Source: Kitasatospora albolonga (GTDB lineage Bacteria > Actinomycetota > Actinomycetes > Streptomycetales > Streptomycetaceae). Taken from it: a DNA stretch of 64,000 nucleotides. Location: the NCBI GenBank assembly GCA_002082585.1, contig CP020563.1, positions 5,884,001 to 5,948,000 on the forward strand. Direction: 5' to 3'. The position numbers and the translations under genes were made by a program. This document shows positions 30,291 through 39,505 of the stretch, in pieces. Numbering within the stretch: position 1 is the stretch's first letter; every line of letters begins with the position of its first letter. The notes beneath the pieces are model-generated. The model saw only the letters and a program-made list of their open reading frames with translations. It was not told where the DNA came from and ran no database searches.

Positions 30291-33200
30291 GTGACCGGCA
30301 CTGCTGGCCCGGCGAAGCATTCCCGGTGGAGCCGACTGGCGGGCGCGGTGGTGCTGTTGGCGCCGCTGCTGGTCGTCGGTTCCGCCTCCGCCCCGCACGG
30401 GGCGCCGAGGCCCGACCCGGCGGCGGCAGCCGTCGCGGACCCGGCGGAGGCGGGGCGGATCGCGTTCGCCGGTACGGAGCACCGCAGCCTCGGCCGGGTC
30501 GCCGACCCGCAGGCCACCGAGCCGCTGTTCGGCTCCACCGGCCCGGTCCACTACGACGAGGACCCCTCCGCACGCGGCGAGGTACTCGTCTTCACCAGCC
30601 TCCGCGACAGCGTGCGCCCCCAGGTGTACGTGCGCGACGCGGACGGGACCGTACGCAGGCTCACCACCGACCGGGACGCCGCCAACCCCGAACTCTCCCC
30701 GGACGGGCGGACGGTGGTCTTCGACTCCGCCGAGCCCGGCGGCCCCGGCGGAGGCACCCAGCGCGACCTGTGGGCGGTCGGCATCGACGGCTCGGACCTG
30801 CGGCGGCTCTCGGACACCCCCGACAACGAGGAGTCCCCGACCTTCTCCCCGGACGGCACCCGGATCGCGTACGCCTGCGACGGCGACACCTCACGCGGCT
30901 GGCAGATATACGAACAGGCCCTCACGGGCGGCGAGCGGACCCGGATCAGCGACGGCCCGCCCGGGGACGCGGTCGACCCGTCCTGGAACCCGGTGGACGA
31001 CGACACCCGCCGCAGCCGGGTCGCGTACACCCACGTCACCGACCCCGACCCCGAGAAGGGCAACCGGCTCCGCGTCACCGAGGGCATCGGCACCGACCGG
31101 CCGCTGCTGGCCGGGGCCCACGCCGAATGGGGCAGCCACTCCGTCAGCTGGCTGCCGGACGGGGACGGCGTCCTCTTCCTCAGCCCCTTCCACGTCTGCG
31201 GCTGCGACGACTTCGACCACGTCTACCGGGTGACCGCGTTCACCGACGAGACCCCGCAGCAGCTGCTCACCGAGGACCGGAAGGTCGCCTCGCCCACCTG
31301 GCTCGGCCCCGGCGGCTCCGGCGGTGTCGTCGTCGCCCGGATCACCGCCGAGGCCGCGAACGTCGTCACGCTCCAGGACGTACGCCAGGACGGCTCCGAC
31401 CCCCGCGACCTCGGGCTCACCATCCTCCGCGAGGACCCGGCGGCCCGCACCAACACCGATCCCGCGCAGGACCCCCTCTTCAACCCGGCGGCCGGGTACG
31501 ACCCGTGGACCGAGCGGCAGAACTACACCCCCGACGGCCGGCGCATCGTCGTGACCCGCTTCGAGGGCCCGGCCGACGCGCGTATCCAGCGCATCTGGAT
31601 GGTCGACGCCGACGGCACCGATGCGCAGCCCCTGCCGCTCGCCGGACGCGGTGACCGGGACCGGGACACCGACCCCACCTTCTCGCCCGACGGCACCAAG
31701 CTGGCCTTCACCCGGACCTCGCCCGGCGGTGCCGGAGAGCCGGCCGGACCGGGCCGCATCCTCATCGCCGACGTGGCCACCGGCGAGATCCTGGACGAGG
31801 TCCGCCCGCCCGAGGGCGAACAGCAGGGCAGCGACGCCCAGCCGACCTGGTCCTCCGACGGCCTCAACCTCGCCTTTACCCGCACCCATGTGATCAACGG
31901 CCACGGCGGCAACAAGCACATCTGGGTCGTCCCGGTGGACCGGCTCGACCAGCAGCGCGACCTCAGCTCCACCATCTGCTACGGCGACTGCGAAGTCATC
32001 GACGACAGCCCGGCGTTCTCCCCCGACGGTACGCGGGTGGCCTTCAACCGCAAGGACGGCGGCGGCCGACTCAACGAACGGGCAGGCATCCTGATCAAGC
32101 CCCTGCGCGGCGGCGGCTGCCGGGTCGTGCTCCCCTCCTCCCAGCGGGAGAACCCGGACGGCTGCGAGCAGGAGATCCCCGACACCACCGGCACCGGCCC
32201 CTTCCAGCCCCGCGATGTGGCCTGGTCCCCGGACGGCAGCCGGATCGTGCTGACCTCCCGCCGGGAGCTCGCCCCGAACTCGATGGAGCAGCTCTCCGTC
32301 CTCGACCTCGCCTCCGGCGAGCTGGCGCCCCTCGACAACACGCACGCCGGACGGCAGAAGGAGCCGAGCTACCAGCAGTCGGTCGACCTCGCCGTCACCG
32401 CCCCGCCCACCGGGCCCGCCGTGGAGGTCGGCTCCTCCGTCGAGGTGAAGGTCACGGTGGTCAACCACGGCCCCTCGCCCTCGCCCGGCACCCTGTTCAC
32501 GGCCGACGCCCCGCCCGGCGTACGGCTGGAGGAGCTGACCACCGACGCCGGTCCGTGCGGGGCGGGTTCGCCCCAGTGCGACCTGGGCACCGTCCCGCCC
32601 GGCGCGAGCGTGGAGATCACCGCCAAGCTGACCGGGGTGACGCGGGGCGACCAGCCGGTCGGCTGGTCCGTCACCGGCGCCGTGCTCGACCCGAACCCGA
32701 CGGACAACGCCACCGGCACACTCGTACCGGTCCAGGACGTGCCCCCGCCGAGCCCGACCCCCACACCGCCGACCCCGTCACCCACGCCTCCGACCCCCAG
32801 CCCCACGCCTCCCACGCAGAGCCCCACCCCGACCCCGGCGCCTCCCACCCCCACCCCCACGACCACCGCGCCCACCCCGCCCCGGCCCCCCGCCGCCCGC
32901 CCGCCCGTCGCGCGGCCCCCGGCCCCCCTGCCGCCCGCGCCCCTGGCCGGACCCGGAGTCGTGGTGCGGGCCCAGCCCAGCCCCGGCTACGTCGGCGGCA
33001 AGGTCGTCGTCACGTACACCGTGCGCAACGGCGACAACGCCACCGCCACCGGCCTGCGCCTCCGGCTCGGGCTGCCCGGGAACATCCCGGCGGGCCCGCT
33101 CCCGGCGGGCTGCGCGGCCGGGCGGTGCGCGCTGCCCGACCTGGCCCCCGGCGCCTCCACCGTCGTACGGGTCGTCCTCTCGCCGGACCGCGCGCTGCGC

Positions 33201-33587
33201 ACGAGCATCACGGCGAGGCTCACCACGACCGGCACGGACGCGGACCGGAGCGACAACGTCTCCCGCATCCCGCTCCGTATCCTCCAGCCCCGCATCATCG
33301 CGGTGCCCGCCGTCGGCAAGCCCGGCTTCGTCACCTCGGTGCGCGGCAAGGACTTCCCGCCCGGGGCGCCCGTGAAGCTCCGCTGGAACCCGGGCATCAC
33401 GGCCTCCGCCGTGCCGACCCTGCCGAACCCGGACGGCACGTTCATCGCCCAGCTGCTCATCCTGGCGAAGGACCAGACCGGACCGCGCACGATCACGGCC
33501 AGGGGGCCCGGCTTCAGCCCCGTGAAGACGGACTTCCTCGTGGTGGTCGGCACCATCACACCGCCGGACGAGGTGACCCGCCGATGA
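30291..33587 (+). CDS. Exported TolB-like beta-propeller (PD40) protein with CARDB/DUF11-type domains
   Basis: This protein of about 1098 residues opens with a signal peptide (WSRLAGAVVLLAPLLVVGSASA). A chain of PD40/WD40-like repeats fills about residues 50-690, seen as SPDGTRIAYA, SPDGTKLAFT, SPDGTRVAFN and SPDGSRIVLT. Then come a CARDB/DUF11-like domain (VNHGPSPSPGTLFTADAPPG), a Pro/Thr stalk of about 70 residues and a second DUF11-like pair. I prefer the GTG at 30291 after GAGGTG; a GTG at 30258 is in frame but lacks a ribosome-binding site. Its stop overlaps the start of the tail-terminator gene (ATGA). An exported propeller in a CIS unit suggests an envelope or extracellular docking role, which is inference. 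Confidence 0.88.
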   Translation: MTGTAGPAKHSRWSRLAGAVVLLAPLLVVGSASAPHGAPRPDPAAAAVADPAEAGRIAFAGTEHRSLGRVADPQATEPLFGSTGPVHYDEDPSARGEVLVFTSLRDSVRPQVYVRDADGTVRRLTTDRDAANPELSPDGRTVVFDSAEPGGPGGGTQRDLWAVGIDGSDLRRLSDTPDNEESPTFSPDGTRIAYACDGDTSRGWQIYEQALTGGERTRISDGPPGDAVDPSWNPVDDDTRRSRVAYTHVTDPDPEKGNRLRVTEGIGTDRPLLAGAHAEWGSHSVSWLPDGDGVLFLSPFHVCGCDDFDHVYRVTAFTDETPQQLLTEDRKVASPTWLGPGGSGGVVVARITAEAANVVTLQDVRQDGSDPRDLGLTILREDPAARTNTDPAQDPLFNPAAGYDPWTERQNYTPDGRRIVVTRFEGPADARIQRIWMVDADGTDAQPLPLAGRGDRDRDTDPTFSPDGTKLAFTRTSPGGAGEPAGPGRILIADVATGEILDEVRPPEGEQQGSDAQPTWSSDGLNLAFTRTHVINGHGGNKHIWVVPVDRLDQQRDLSSTICYGDCEVIDDSPAFSPDGTRVAFNRKDGGGRLNERAGILIKPLRGGGCRVVLPSSQRENPDGCEQEIPDTTGTGPFQPRDVAWSPDGSRIVLTSRRELAPNSMEQLSVLDLASGELAPLDNTHAGRQKEPSYQQSVDLAVTAPPTGPAVEVGSSVEVKVTVVNHGPSPSPGTLFTADAPPGVRLEELTTDAGPCGAGSPQCDLGTVPPGASVEITAKLTGVTRGDQPVGWSVTGAVLDPNPTDNATGTLVPVQDVPPPSPTPTPPTPSPTPPTPSPTPPTQSPTPTPAPPTPTPTTTAPTPPRPPAARPPVARPPAPLPPAPLAGPGVVVRAQPSPGYVGGKVVVTYTVRNGDNATATGLRLRLGLPGNIPAGPLPAGCAAGRCALPDLAPGASTVVRVVLSPDRALRTSITARLTTTGTDADRSDNVSRIPLRILQPRIIAVPAVGKPGFVTSVRGKDFPPGAPVKLRWNPGITASAVPTLPNPDGTFIAQLLILAKDQTGPRTITARGPGFSPVKTDFLVVVGTITPPDEVTRR

Positions 33588-34294
33588 TCCACGAAGTGGA
33601 CGAAGGGCTGCGGCTGTTGCTGGCCGACGCGGGGCTCCAGGAGAACGGGGTCGACCTGGTCTTCGACGCGCCAACGAAGGACTGGTCGGCGCGGCGCAAC
33701 GCCCCCACGATCAGCGTCTTCCTGCACGCCATCCGCGAGGACACGGGGCGGCGGCGGACCGGAACGGCCGAGGAGCACGACGAGAACGGCGTGGTCACCG
33801 CCTGGCGGACCCCGCCGCGCTGGTTCGAGCTGACCTACCTGGTCACCGCCTGGACCAACCGCCCGCAGGACGAACACCGCCTGCTCTCCGAGGTGTTGCG
33901 CTGCCTGGTGCGCACGGACGTGCTGCCCGCCCGGATGTACACGGGCAGCCTCGCCGAACTCGGCCTCACCGTGGAGCTGGAGGCGGCGGGCCCGCGCACC
34001 GACGGGCCGTCCGCGTCCGACGTGTGGTCCGCGCTCGGCGGCGAGCTGAAGGCCGCGATCGACCTGCGCGTCCTCGCCCCGCTCGCCGGGGAACGGGCCC
34101 CGGCGGGCCCGCCGGTCACCGAGGGCCTCGTCATGAAGGCCGCCCCCGCCGTGAACGGCACGGCCGCCGACGACCCGGGCCGCCGCCTGCGGTATGCGGA
34201 GGCGGCAGGCGACCTGGCGGCGGAGGGCTTCGCCGCCGAACGGGAACGGCAGCTGCCGCCCGGCCGCCGCAGGCGGGGGAGCGCGGCACGATGA
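33584..34294 (+). CDS. CIS tail terminator, DUF4255/Pvc16 N-terminal family (Cis16-like)
   Basis: This 236-residue protein has the DUF4255 pattern: MIHEVDEGLRLLLADAG, then ISVFLHAIREDTGRRRTG and PPRWFELTYLVTAWTNRPQDEHRLLSEVLRCL (in parts). The family caps the distal end of tube and sheath in AFP/PVC-type particles and T6SS-like tails. It is coupled by ATGA overlaps to the exported propeller gene before it and the ATPase gene after it. The last 60 residues are Ala/Arg-rich and variable. Confidence 0.88.
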   Translation: MIHEVDEGLRLLLADAGLQENGVDLVFDAPTKDWSARRNAPTISVFLHAIREDTGRRRTGTAEEHDENGVVTAWRTPPRWFELTYLVTAWTNRPQDEHRLLSEVLRCLVRTDVLPARMYTGSLAELGLTVELEAAGPRTDGPSASDVWSALGGELKAAIDLRVLAPLAGERAPAGPPVTEGLVMKAAPAVNGTAADDPGRRLRYAEAAGDLAAEGFAAERERQLPPGRRRRGSAAR

Positions 34295-36528
34295 CGGTGA
34301 CGGAGAACGGATCGGCCCGGGACGCGACTGACCGTGCGGCTACGGGGAACGTACCGGCCCCAAGCGCTGCCGACCGCGTGGCGACGGAGGACGCATCGGC
34401 CCGGGACGCCGCCGACCGCGCGGTGACCGACATCGAGGTGCTGTGGGAGCGGCTGGGCCGCGTCGAGCAGCGGGTCCGGCACGCGGTGGTGGACCGCCGC
34501 GCCACCGACCCGGAGCCGGACGACCCGTACCGGGGGCAGTACCTCACCCCCGAGGCGGCCGAACGCGTCCTGGAGTCGCGGGACGCTTTCGCCTCCGTAC
34601 CCCTGCCGTCCTACGGTACGGAGCAACCGCCGTACGGTACGGAGTCGGCGCCCCCGGACAGTCGGCTCGCCCGACTGGCCGCCCGTTTCGGACTGGCGGA
34701 GCTCGATGTCGAGCTCCTGCTGATCGCGATGGCGCCGGACATCGACGCCCGGTTCGAGCGCCTCTACGGCTATCTCAACGACGACCTCACCCGCCGCCGC
34801 CCGACCGTCGGACTGGCGCTGGAGCTCTGCGGACTGCCCGCCGCGAGCTCCGGCCGCTTCCGGTTCCAGCCCTCCGCCCCGCTCGTCGCGGGCGGGCTGC
34901 TGGAGATCGGCGACCCCGAACGCCCGCTGCTCTCAAGGGCCTTGAGGGTCTCCGACCGGGTCACCGCCCATCTCCTCGGCGACGACGAGACCGACGGACG
35001 GCTGCGCGGCCTCGTCCATGTCCCCGCCTCCGACCCCGCCTCCGCCGACGGGTCGGACGAGCGCCCCGAGATCCGGCGCATCACCGCCGCGCTCGCCACG
35101 GGCAGCGGCCTGGTCCATCTGCTCGACCGGGGCGGCGACCCCTCGGGTCTGGCCGTCGACGCGCTCGTCACGGCGGGCCGCCGCCCGCTCGTCGTCGACA
35201 TCGCGGCCCTCGCCGCGACCACCGAACAGGCCGAGCTCGTAAGGGCTTTGGCCGCCGAGGCCCGCCTCGGCCACGCGGGCGTCGTGCTCGGCCCGCTCGA
35301 AGCGCTCGCCCCCGAACGCCCCGAAGGCGCCCGCCTGCTGGCCGCCCTCTGCGCGGCGCTGAGCGGTACGCCCCTGATCGCGTACGGGAAGAAGAACTGG
35401 GACCCCCTGTGGACCCGGGACAGCCCGGTTCCGATCGCCGTCCGGCCCCCGGGCCCGGCGGGCGCGGCCCGGCAGTGGCGGCAGGCGCTCGCCGAGGCCG
35501 CCCGGGCGGTGGGCCTGCCGGACGCCCAGGGACCGGCCGACGACCACCTGATCGAGGCCACCGCCTCTTACCGCCTCGACTCCGAACAGCTGCGCAAGGC
35601 CGCCACCGTGGCCACCCGGCTGGCCGTCCTGGAGCAGCGCCCGGTCCACCCGGACGATCTGCGCACGGCGGTCCGCGCCCAGAACGGCGCCGGGCTCGAA
35701 CGGCTCGCCCGCCGCATCGAACCCGCCGTCGGCTGGGACGACCTGGTGCTGCCCCCGGCCACCCGCACCCAGCTCACCGAACTCGCCCTCCGCGCCCGCC
35801 ACCGCGAACAGGTCCTCGGCCAGTGGGGGATGCGGCCGGGCGGCGGCCGGGGGCGCGGGGTCATCGCGATGTTCGCGGGCGAGTCCGGCACCGGCAAGAC
35901 CATGTCGGCCGAGGTCGTCGCCCGGGACCTGGGCATGGAGCTGTATGTCGTCGACCTCTCCACGGTGGTGGACAAGTACATCGGGGAGACCGAGAAGAAC
36001 CTGGAGCGGATCTTCGTCGAGGCGTCCGACGTCAACGGCATCCTGCTCTTCGACGAGGCCGACGCGATCTTCGGCAAGCGCTCCCAGGTCAAGGACGCCC
36101 ATGACAAGCACGCCAACATGGAGTCCGCGTACCTCCTCCAGCGCATGGAGTCCTTCGACGGCATCGCCGTGCTGACCACCAACCTCCGGGCCAACCTGGA
36201 CGAGGCGTTCACCCGCCGCCTGGACGTGATCGCGGAGTTCCCGATGCCGGACGCCGAGCAGCGCCTCGCCCTCTGGGACCGCTGCCTGGGCACCTCCATC
36301 CCCCGCGATCCCGCGCTGGACCTGGCGTTCTGCGCGGACCGCTTCGAGCTGGCGGGCGGCTCGATCCGGGCCTGCGCGGTGACCGCCGCCTATCTCGCGG
36401 CGGAGTCGCGGGCGCCGCTGGCCATGGACCAGATCGTCACAGCGGTGCTCCAGGAGTACCGCAAGCTGGGCCGGCTGGTGCTGGAGAGCGAGTTCGGTCC
36501 GTGGCTGGCGAAGGAGCGGGGGCGGTAG
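34291..36528 (+). CDS. CIS AAA+ ATPase (Cis15/Afp15-like)
   Basis: This 745-residue protein has a C-terminal AAA+ module with Walker A GESGTGKT (about 530-537), Walker B ILLFDEADA (about 585-593), sensor-1 TTNLRANLDEAF and arginine-finger-like TRRLD. The N-terminal 480 residues form the family-specific helical region. Afp15-type ATPases assist particle assembly. Residues 7-48 consist of three imperfect 14-residue repeats (SARDATDRAATGNV and two variants). The ATG overlaps the terminator gene stop. It is the last CIS gene of the plus-strand unit. Confidence 0.93.
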   Translation: MTVTENGSARDATDRAATGNVPAPSAADRVATEDASARDAADRAVTDIEVLWERLGRVEQRVRHAVVDRRATDPEPDDPYRGQYLTPEAAERVLESRDAFASVPLPSYGTEQPPYGTESAPPDSRLARLAARFGLAELDVELLLIAMAPDIDARFERLYGYLNDDLTRRRPTVGLALELCGLPAASSGRFRFQPSAPLVAGGLLEIGDPERPLLSRALRVSDRVTAHLLGDDETDGRLRGLVHVPASDPASADGSDERPEIRRITAALATGSGLVHLLDRGGDPSGLAVDALVTAGRRPLVVDIAALAATTEQAELVRALAAEARLGHAGVVLGPLEALAPERPEGARLLAALCAALSGTPLIAYGKKNWDPLWTRDSPVPIAVRPPGPAGAARQWRQALAEAARAVGLPDAQGPADDHLIEATASYRLDSEQLRKAATVATRLAVLEQRPVHPDDLRTAVRAQNGAGLERLARRIEPAVGWDDLVLPPATRTQLTELALRARHREQVLGQWGMRPGGGRGRGVIAMFAGESGTGKTMSAEVVARDLGMELYVVDLSTVVDKYIGETEKNLERIFVEASDVNGILLFDEADAIFGKRSQVKDAHDKHANMESAYLLQRMESFDGIAVLTTNLRANLDEAFTRRLDVIAEFPMPDAEQRLALWDRCLGTSIPRDPALDLAFCADRFELAGGSIRACAVTAAYLAAESRAPLAMDQIVTAVLQEYRKLGRLVLESEFGPWLAKERGR

Positions 36529-36566
36529 GGGCCCCACGTGGCCCGCGACCACCGGGACCGGTGGCG

Positions 36567-36764
36567 ATGTGTGGGCGGACGCCATCGCCGTACGCCGTCG
36601 CGGACGTGGGGCCCGGGTCGTCCCTGGCGGTCGGCGGATTCGGGCTCTGCGGTATCCCCGGCGTGCTGATCCACGCCCTGCCGGAGCGGGGCGCGGGCGG
36701 GCTGCGGGTGGTGTCCGACAACTGCGGGGTGGACGACCGGGGCCTCGGCCTCGTACGCGTGTAG
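36567..36764 (+). pseudogene. 3-oxoacid CoA-transferase subunit A, N-terminal remnant
   Basis: About 65 codons read MCGRTPSPYAVADVGPGSSL followed by AVGGFGLCGIPGVLIHALPE and VVSDNCGVDDRGLGL, then a stop. AVGGFGLCGIP and NCGVDDxGLG are N-terminal hallmarks of ScoA/PcaI-type subunits, which are normally about 230-250 residues; the rest and subunit B are missing. The fragment runs straight into a truncated PucR-type regulator, so a deletion probably joined the two. Confidence 0.8.
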
Positions 36765-36816
36765 CAGCGGGACGCACGCTCCCGCAACGGGTGGCGGCGC
36801 CCCCTTCCGGGCCGGG

Positions 36817-38157
36817 TTGTGGCGCGTACCGCTGCGGCTCGGCAGCCGCGTCATCGGTGTCCTGTACGCCGCCGACCGGGCACCCCGCGAGTTCACCGCT
36901 GGGGAGGTGGCGCTGCTCTCCTCGCTGGCCGACCACGCGGCCATCGCCATCGACGGGGCCCGGCTGCTGGAGGAGACCCGGGCCGCGCTCGTCGACCTCA
37001 ACGCCGCCTCCGAGACCATCCGCACCCACAGCGAGGCGATGCGCCGCGCCGAGGAGGCCCACGACCAGCTCACCGACCTCGTGCTGCGCGGCGGCGGGGC
37101 CGACGACGTGGCCGCCGCCCTCGCCGAGATCCTGGACGGCGGCATCCTCATCCACGACGCGGACGGCGCCGAACTGGCCCGCGCCCGCACCGGACCGCAG
37201 CCCGCGCCCACCCCGGCGGTCGCCGCCTCCCGGGCCCGGGGCCGGGCCGTCCCGCTCAACGGCACCTGGGTCTGCGCGGTCCTCGCCGGACCCGAACTCC
37301 TCGGCTCGATCGCGCTCACCGGCCGGGCGGACCTCGCGGACGCCGACCGGCTGCTGTTCGAACGGGCCAGCGTGGTGACCGCGCTCCTGATGCTGCTGCG
37401 CCGCTCGGTCGCCGAGACGGAGGACCGGGTACGGGGTGAGCTCCTCGGCGACCTGCTCTCGCGCACCGGCGACCCGGGCACCCTGACCGCCAGGGCCCGC
37501 CGCCTCGGCGTCGACCTGGGCCGCCCGCACAGCGTGTTCGTGGCCCACGGCGAGGCGGCCCCGCGCCACCGCCTGCTGGCCGCCGCAGCCCGGAGCGCCC
37601 AGACCCGCGACGGCCTCGCCGGTCTCCACCACGACCACGTCGTCCTGGTGGCCCCCTCCGGCGCCCCCGGCCCCGAGGCCCAGGCGCTCGCCGCCGAACT
37701 GGGCCAGGCGGCCGGCTGCCCCGTCACCGTCGGCGCGGCGGGCCCCGCCTCCGGCCCGGCCGAACTCCCCGGCGCCCACGAGGAGGCGGCCCGCTGCCTC
37801 TCCGCCCTGCGCGCGCTCGGCCACACGGGGAGCGGCGGGGCCACAGCGGACCTGGGCTTCATCGGCGTACTCCTGGGCGACCAGGCCGACCTGGGCGGGT
37901 ACGTACGCCGGACCCTCGGCCCGGTCCTGGACTACGACACGGCACGTTCCACGGACCTGGTCACCACCCTGGACGCGTACTACGCGCAGGGGGCGAGCCT
38001 CACCCGCACCAAGACCCTGCTCCATGTGCACGTGAACACCGTGGTGCAGCGGCTGGAACGCATCGGCCGCCTCCTCGGCCCGGACTGGAACGAGCCGCCG
38101 CGCACGCTGGAGATCCAACTGGCGCTGAGACTGCACCGCTTGACGCAGGGGCTGTAA
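36817..38157 (+). CDS. GAF-PucR-type transcriptional regulator, N-terminally truncated
   Basis: The frame can start at TTG 36817 and gives 446 residues. It begins inside a GAF domain (GLWRVPLRLGSRVIGVLYAADR, then VALLSSLADHAAIAIDGARLLEETR), continues through a coiled linker and a central PucR_1-like region, and ends in an intact PucR helix-turn-helix (LVTTLDAYYAQGASLTRTKTLLHVHVNTVVQRLERIGRLLG in parts). Homologues have 100 or more residues before this point. The GAF-like frame is open back to about 36757, but that part adjoins the CoA-transferase remnant. Such regulators often sit by pcaIJ-type genes, which fits a deletion between neighbours. Whether it is expressed is doubtful. Confidence 0.7.
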   Translation: MWRVPLRLGSRVIGVLYAADRAPREFTAGEVALLSSLADHAAIAIDGARLLEETRAALVDLNAASETIRTHSEAMRRAEEAHDQLTDLVLRGGGADDVAAALAEILDGGILIHDADGAELARARTGPQPAPTPAVAASRARGRAVPLNGTWVCAVLAGPELLGSIALTGRADLADADRLLFERASVVTALLMLLRRSVAETEDRVRGELLGDLLSRTGDPGTLTARARRLGVDLGRPHSVFVAHGEAAPRHRLLAAAARSAQTRDGLAGLHHDHVVLVAPSGAPGPEAQALAAELGQAAGCPVTVGAAGPASGPAELPGAHEEAARCLSALRALGHTGSGGATADLGFIGVLLGDQADLGGYVRRTLGPVLDYDTARSTDLVTTLDAYYAQGASLTRTKTLLHVHVNTVVQRLERIGRLLGPDWNEPPRTLEIQLALRLHRLTQGL

Positions 38158-38169
38158 CCCTGGTTGCCG

Positions 38170-39426
38170 TCAGAACACCACCGCGTCCCGGATCAACGGG
38201 CAGGTCATGCAGTGCCCGCCGCCCCGCCCCCGCCCCAGCTCCGCGCCGACGATGGTGATGACCTCCACCCCGGCCCGCCGCAGCAGGGCGTTGGTCTGGG
38301 TGTTCCGGTCGTAGGTGAAGACGACCCCCGGCTCCAGCGCCACCGCGTTGTTGCCGCTGTCCCACTGCTGCCGCTCGGAGGCGTACACGTCCCCGCCCGT
38401 CTCGATCACCCGCAGCCGCGCCAGCCCCAGGGCGCGGGCCACGACCTCGGTGAACGGGGTGGAGCCCTCGTCGGTGATCTCGATCCCCGGCGCCCGGTCG
38501 GAGGGCCGCAGCGAGAACGTGTGGACGCCGTCCATGATGCGCGGGTACAGCGTCACGATGTCCCGGTCCGCGAAGGTGAACACGGTGTCCAGGTGCATCG
38601 CCGAACGCAGCTTCGGCATCCCGGCGACGATCACGTGTTCCGCCGCCCCCTGCGCGAACAGGGCCGCCGCGACCTGGGTGATGGCCTGCCGGGAGGTCCG
38701 CTCGCTCATGCCCATGAGGACGACGCCGTTGCCGACGGGCATGATGTCCCCGCCCTCGAAGGTGGCCCGCCCCCAGTCCTTCTCCGGGTCGCCCCACCAG
38801 ACCGTGGACCCCCGGAAGTCGGGGTGGAAGGTGTAGATGGCCTTCATCAGCAGGGTCTCGTCGTGGCGGGCGGGCCAGTAGAGCGGGTTCAGCGTCACCC
38901 CGCCGTAGAGCCAGCAGGTCGTGTCACGGGTGTACAGGGTGTTGGGCAGCGGCGGCATCAGGTACTCCCGCCCGCCCGTCCCCTCCCGGGCCAGCCCCAG
39001 GTACGCCGAACGGAACGGGTCCGGCAGGTCGGCGGTGGCCAGCCCGCCGATCAGATGGTCGGCGAGCCGGCGCGGGGTGAGGGTGTCGAGGAAGGCGCGG
39101 GTGTCGTCGACCAGCCCGAGGCCCACCTCGTTCGCGTCGATCTTCCGGTCGAGCAGCCAGGACCGGGCCTCCGGGATCGCCATGGTGGCGGCGAGCAGCG
39201 CGTGCAGTTCGACCACCTCCACACCCCGTTCGGTGAGCTGGGTGACGAAGTCGGCGTGGTCGCGCTGGGCGTTCTCCACCCACATCACATCGTCGAACAG
39301 CAGATCGTCGGAGTTGGTGGGGGTCAGCCGCCGGTGGGCCATCCCGGGGGCGCACACCAGGACCTTGCGCAACCGCCCCACTTCGGAGTGGACGCCGAGG
39401 GCGGAGGCGGGGGAAGTGCTGGTCAC
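38170..39426 (-). CDS. arcA: Arginine deiminase
   Basis: This 418-residue enzyme hydrolyses L-arginine to citrulline and ammonia, the first step of the ADI route. Visible signatures are [18 protein letters not shown] at the start, [19 protein letters not shown] and the C-terminal [10 protein letters not shown], where Cys406 is the nucleophile. Length and motif spacing match bacterial ArcA. It follows the antiporter gene by 79 bp on the same strand, so the two probably form an operon. Genes for ornithine carbamoyltransferase and carbamate kinase are not in the window. Confidence 0.95.
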   Translation of the reverse strand: MTSTSPASALGVHSEVGRLRKVLVCAPGMAHRRLTPTNSDDLLFDDVMWVENAQRDHADFVTQLTERGVEVVELHALLAATMAIPEARSWLLDRKIDANEVGLGLVDDTRAFLDTLTPRRLADHLIGGLATADLPDPFRSAYLGLAREGTGGREYLMPPLPNTLYTRDTTCWLYGGVTLNPLYWPARHDETLLMKAIYTFHPDFRGSTVWWGDPEKDWGRATFEGGDIMPVGNGVVLMGMSERTSRQAITQVAAALFAQGAAEHVIVAGMPKLRSAMHLDTVFTFADRDIVTLYPRIMDGVHTFSLRPSDRAPGIEITDEGSTPFTEVVARALGLARLRVIETGGDVYASERQQWDSGNNAVALEPGVVFTYDRNTQTNALLRRAGVEVITIVGAELGRGRGGGHCMTCPLIRDAVVF

Positions 39427-39505
39427 GATGGGTCCTTTCGCTCGACTGACGACTCACTCGACGGATGACTGGCTCGACGGACGACAGGTTTCTTCCGGGC
39501 GGGAC

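Noticed and set aside
34933..38136. Very long open frame (over 1000 codons) on the minus strand
   Set aside because: It lies opposite the CIS ATPase and PucR-type genes and has only Gly/Arg/Ala/Val-rich composition with no domain. It is an artefact of high GC third positions on the other strand.
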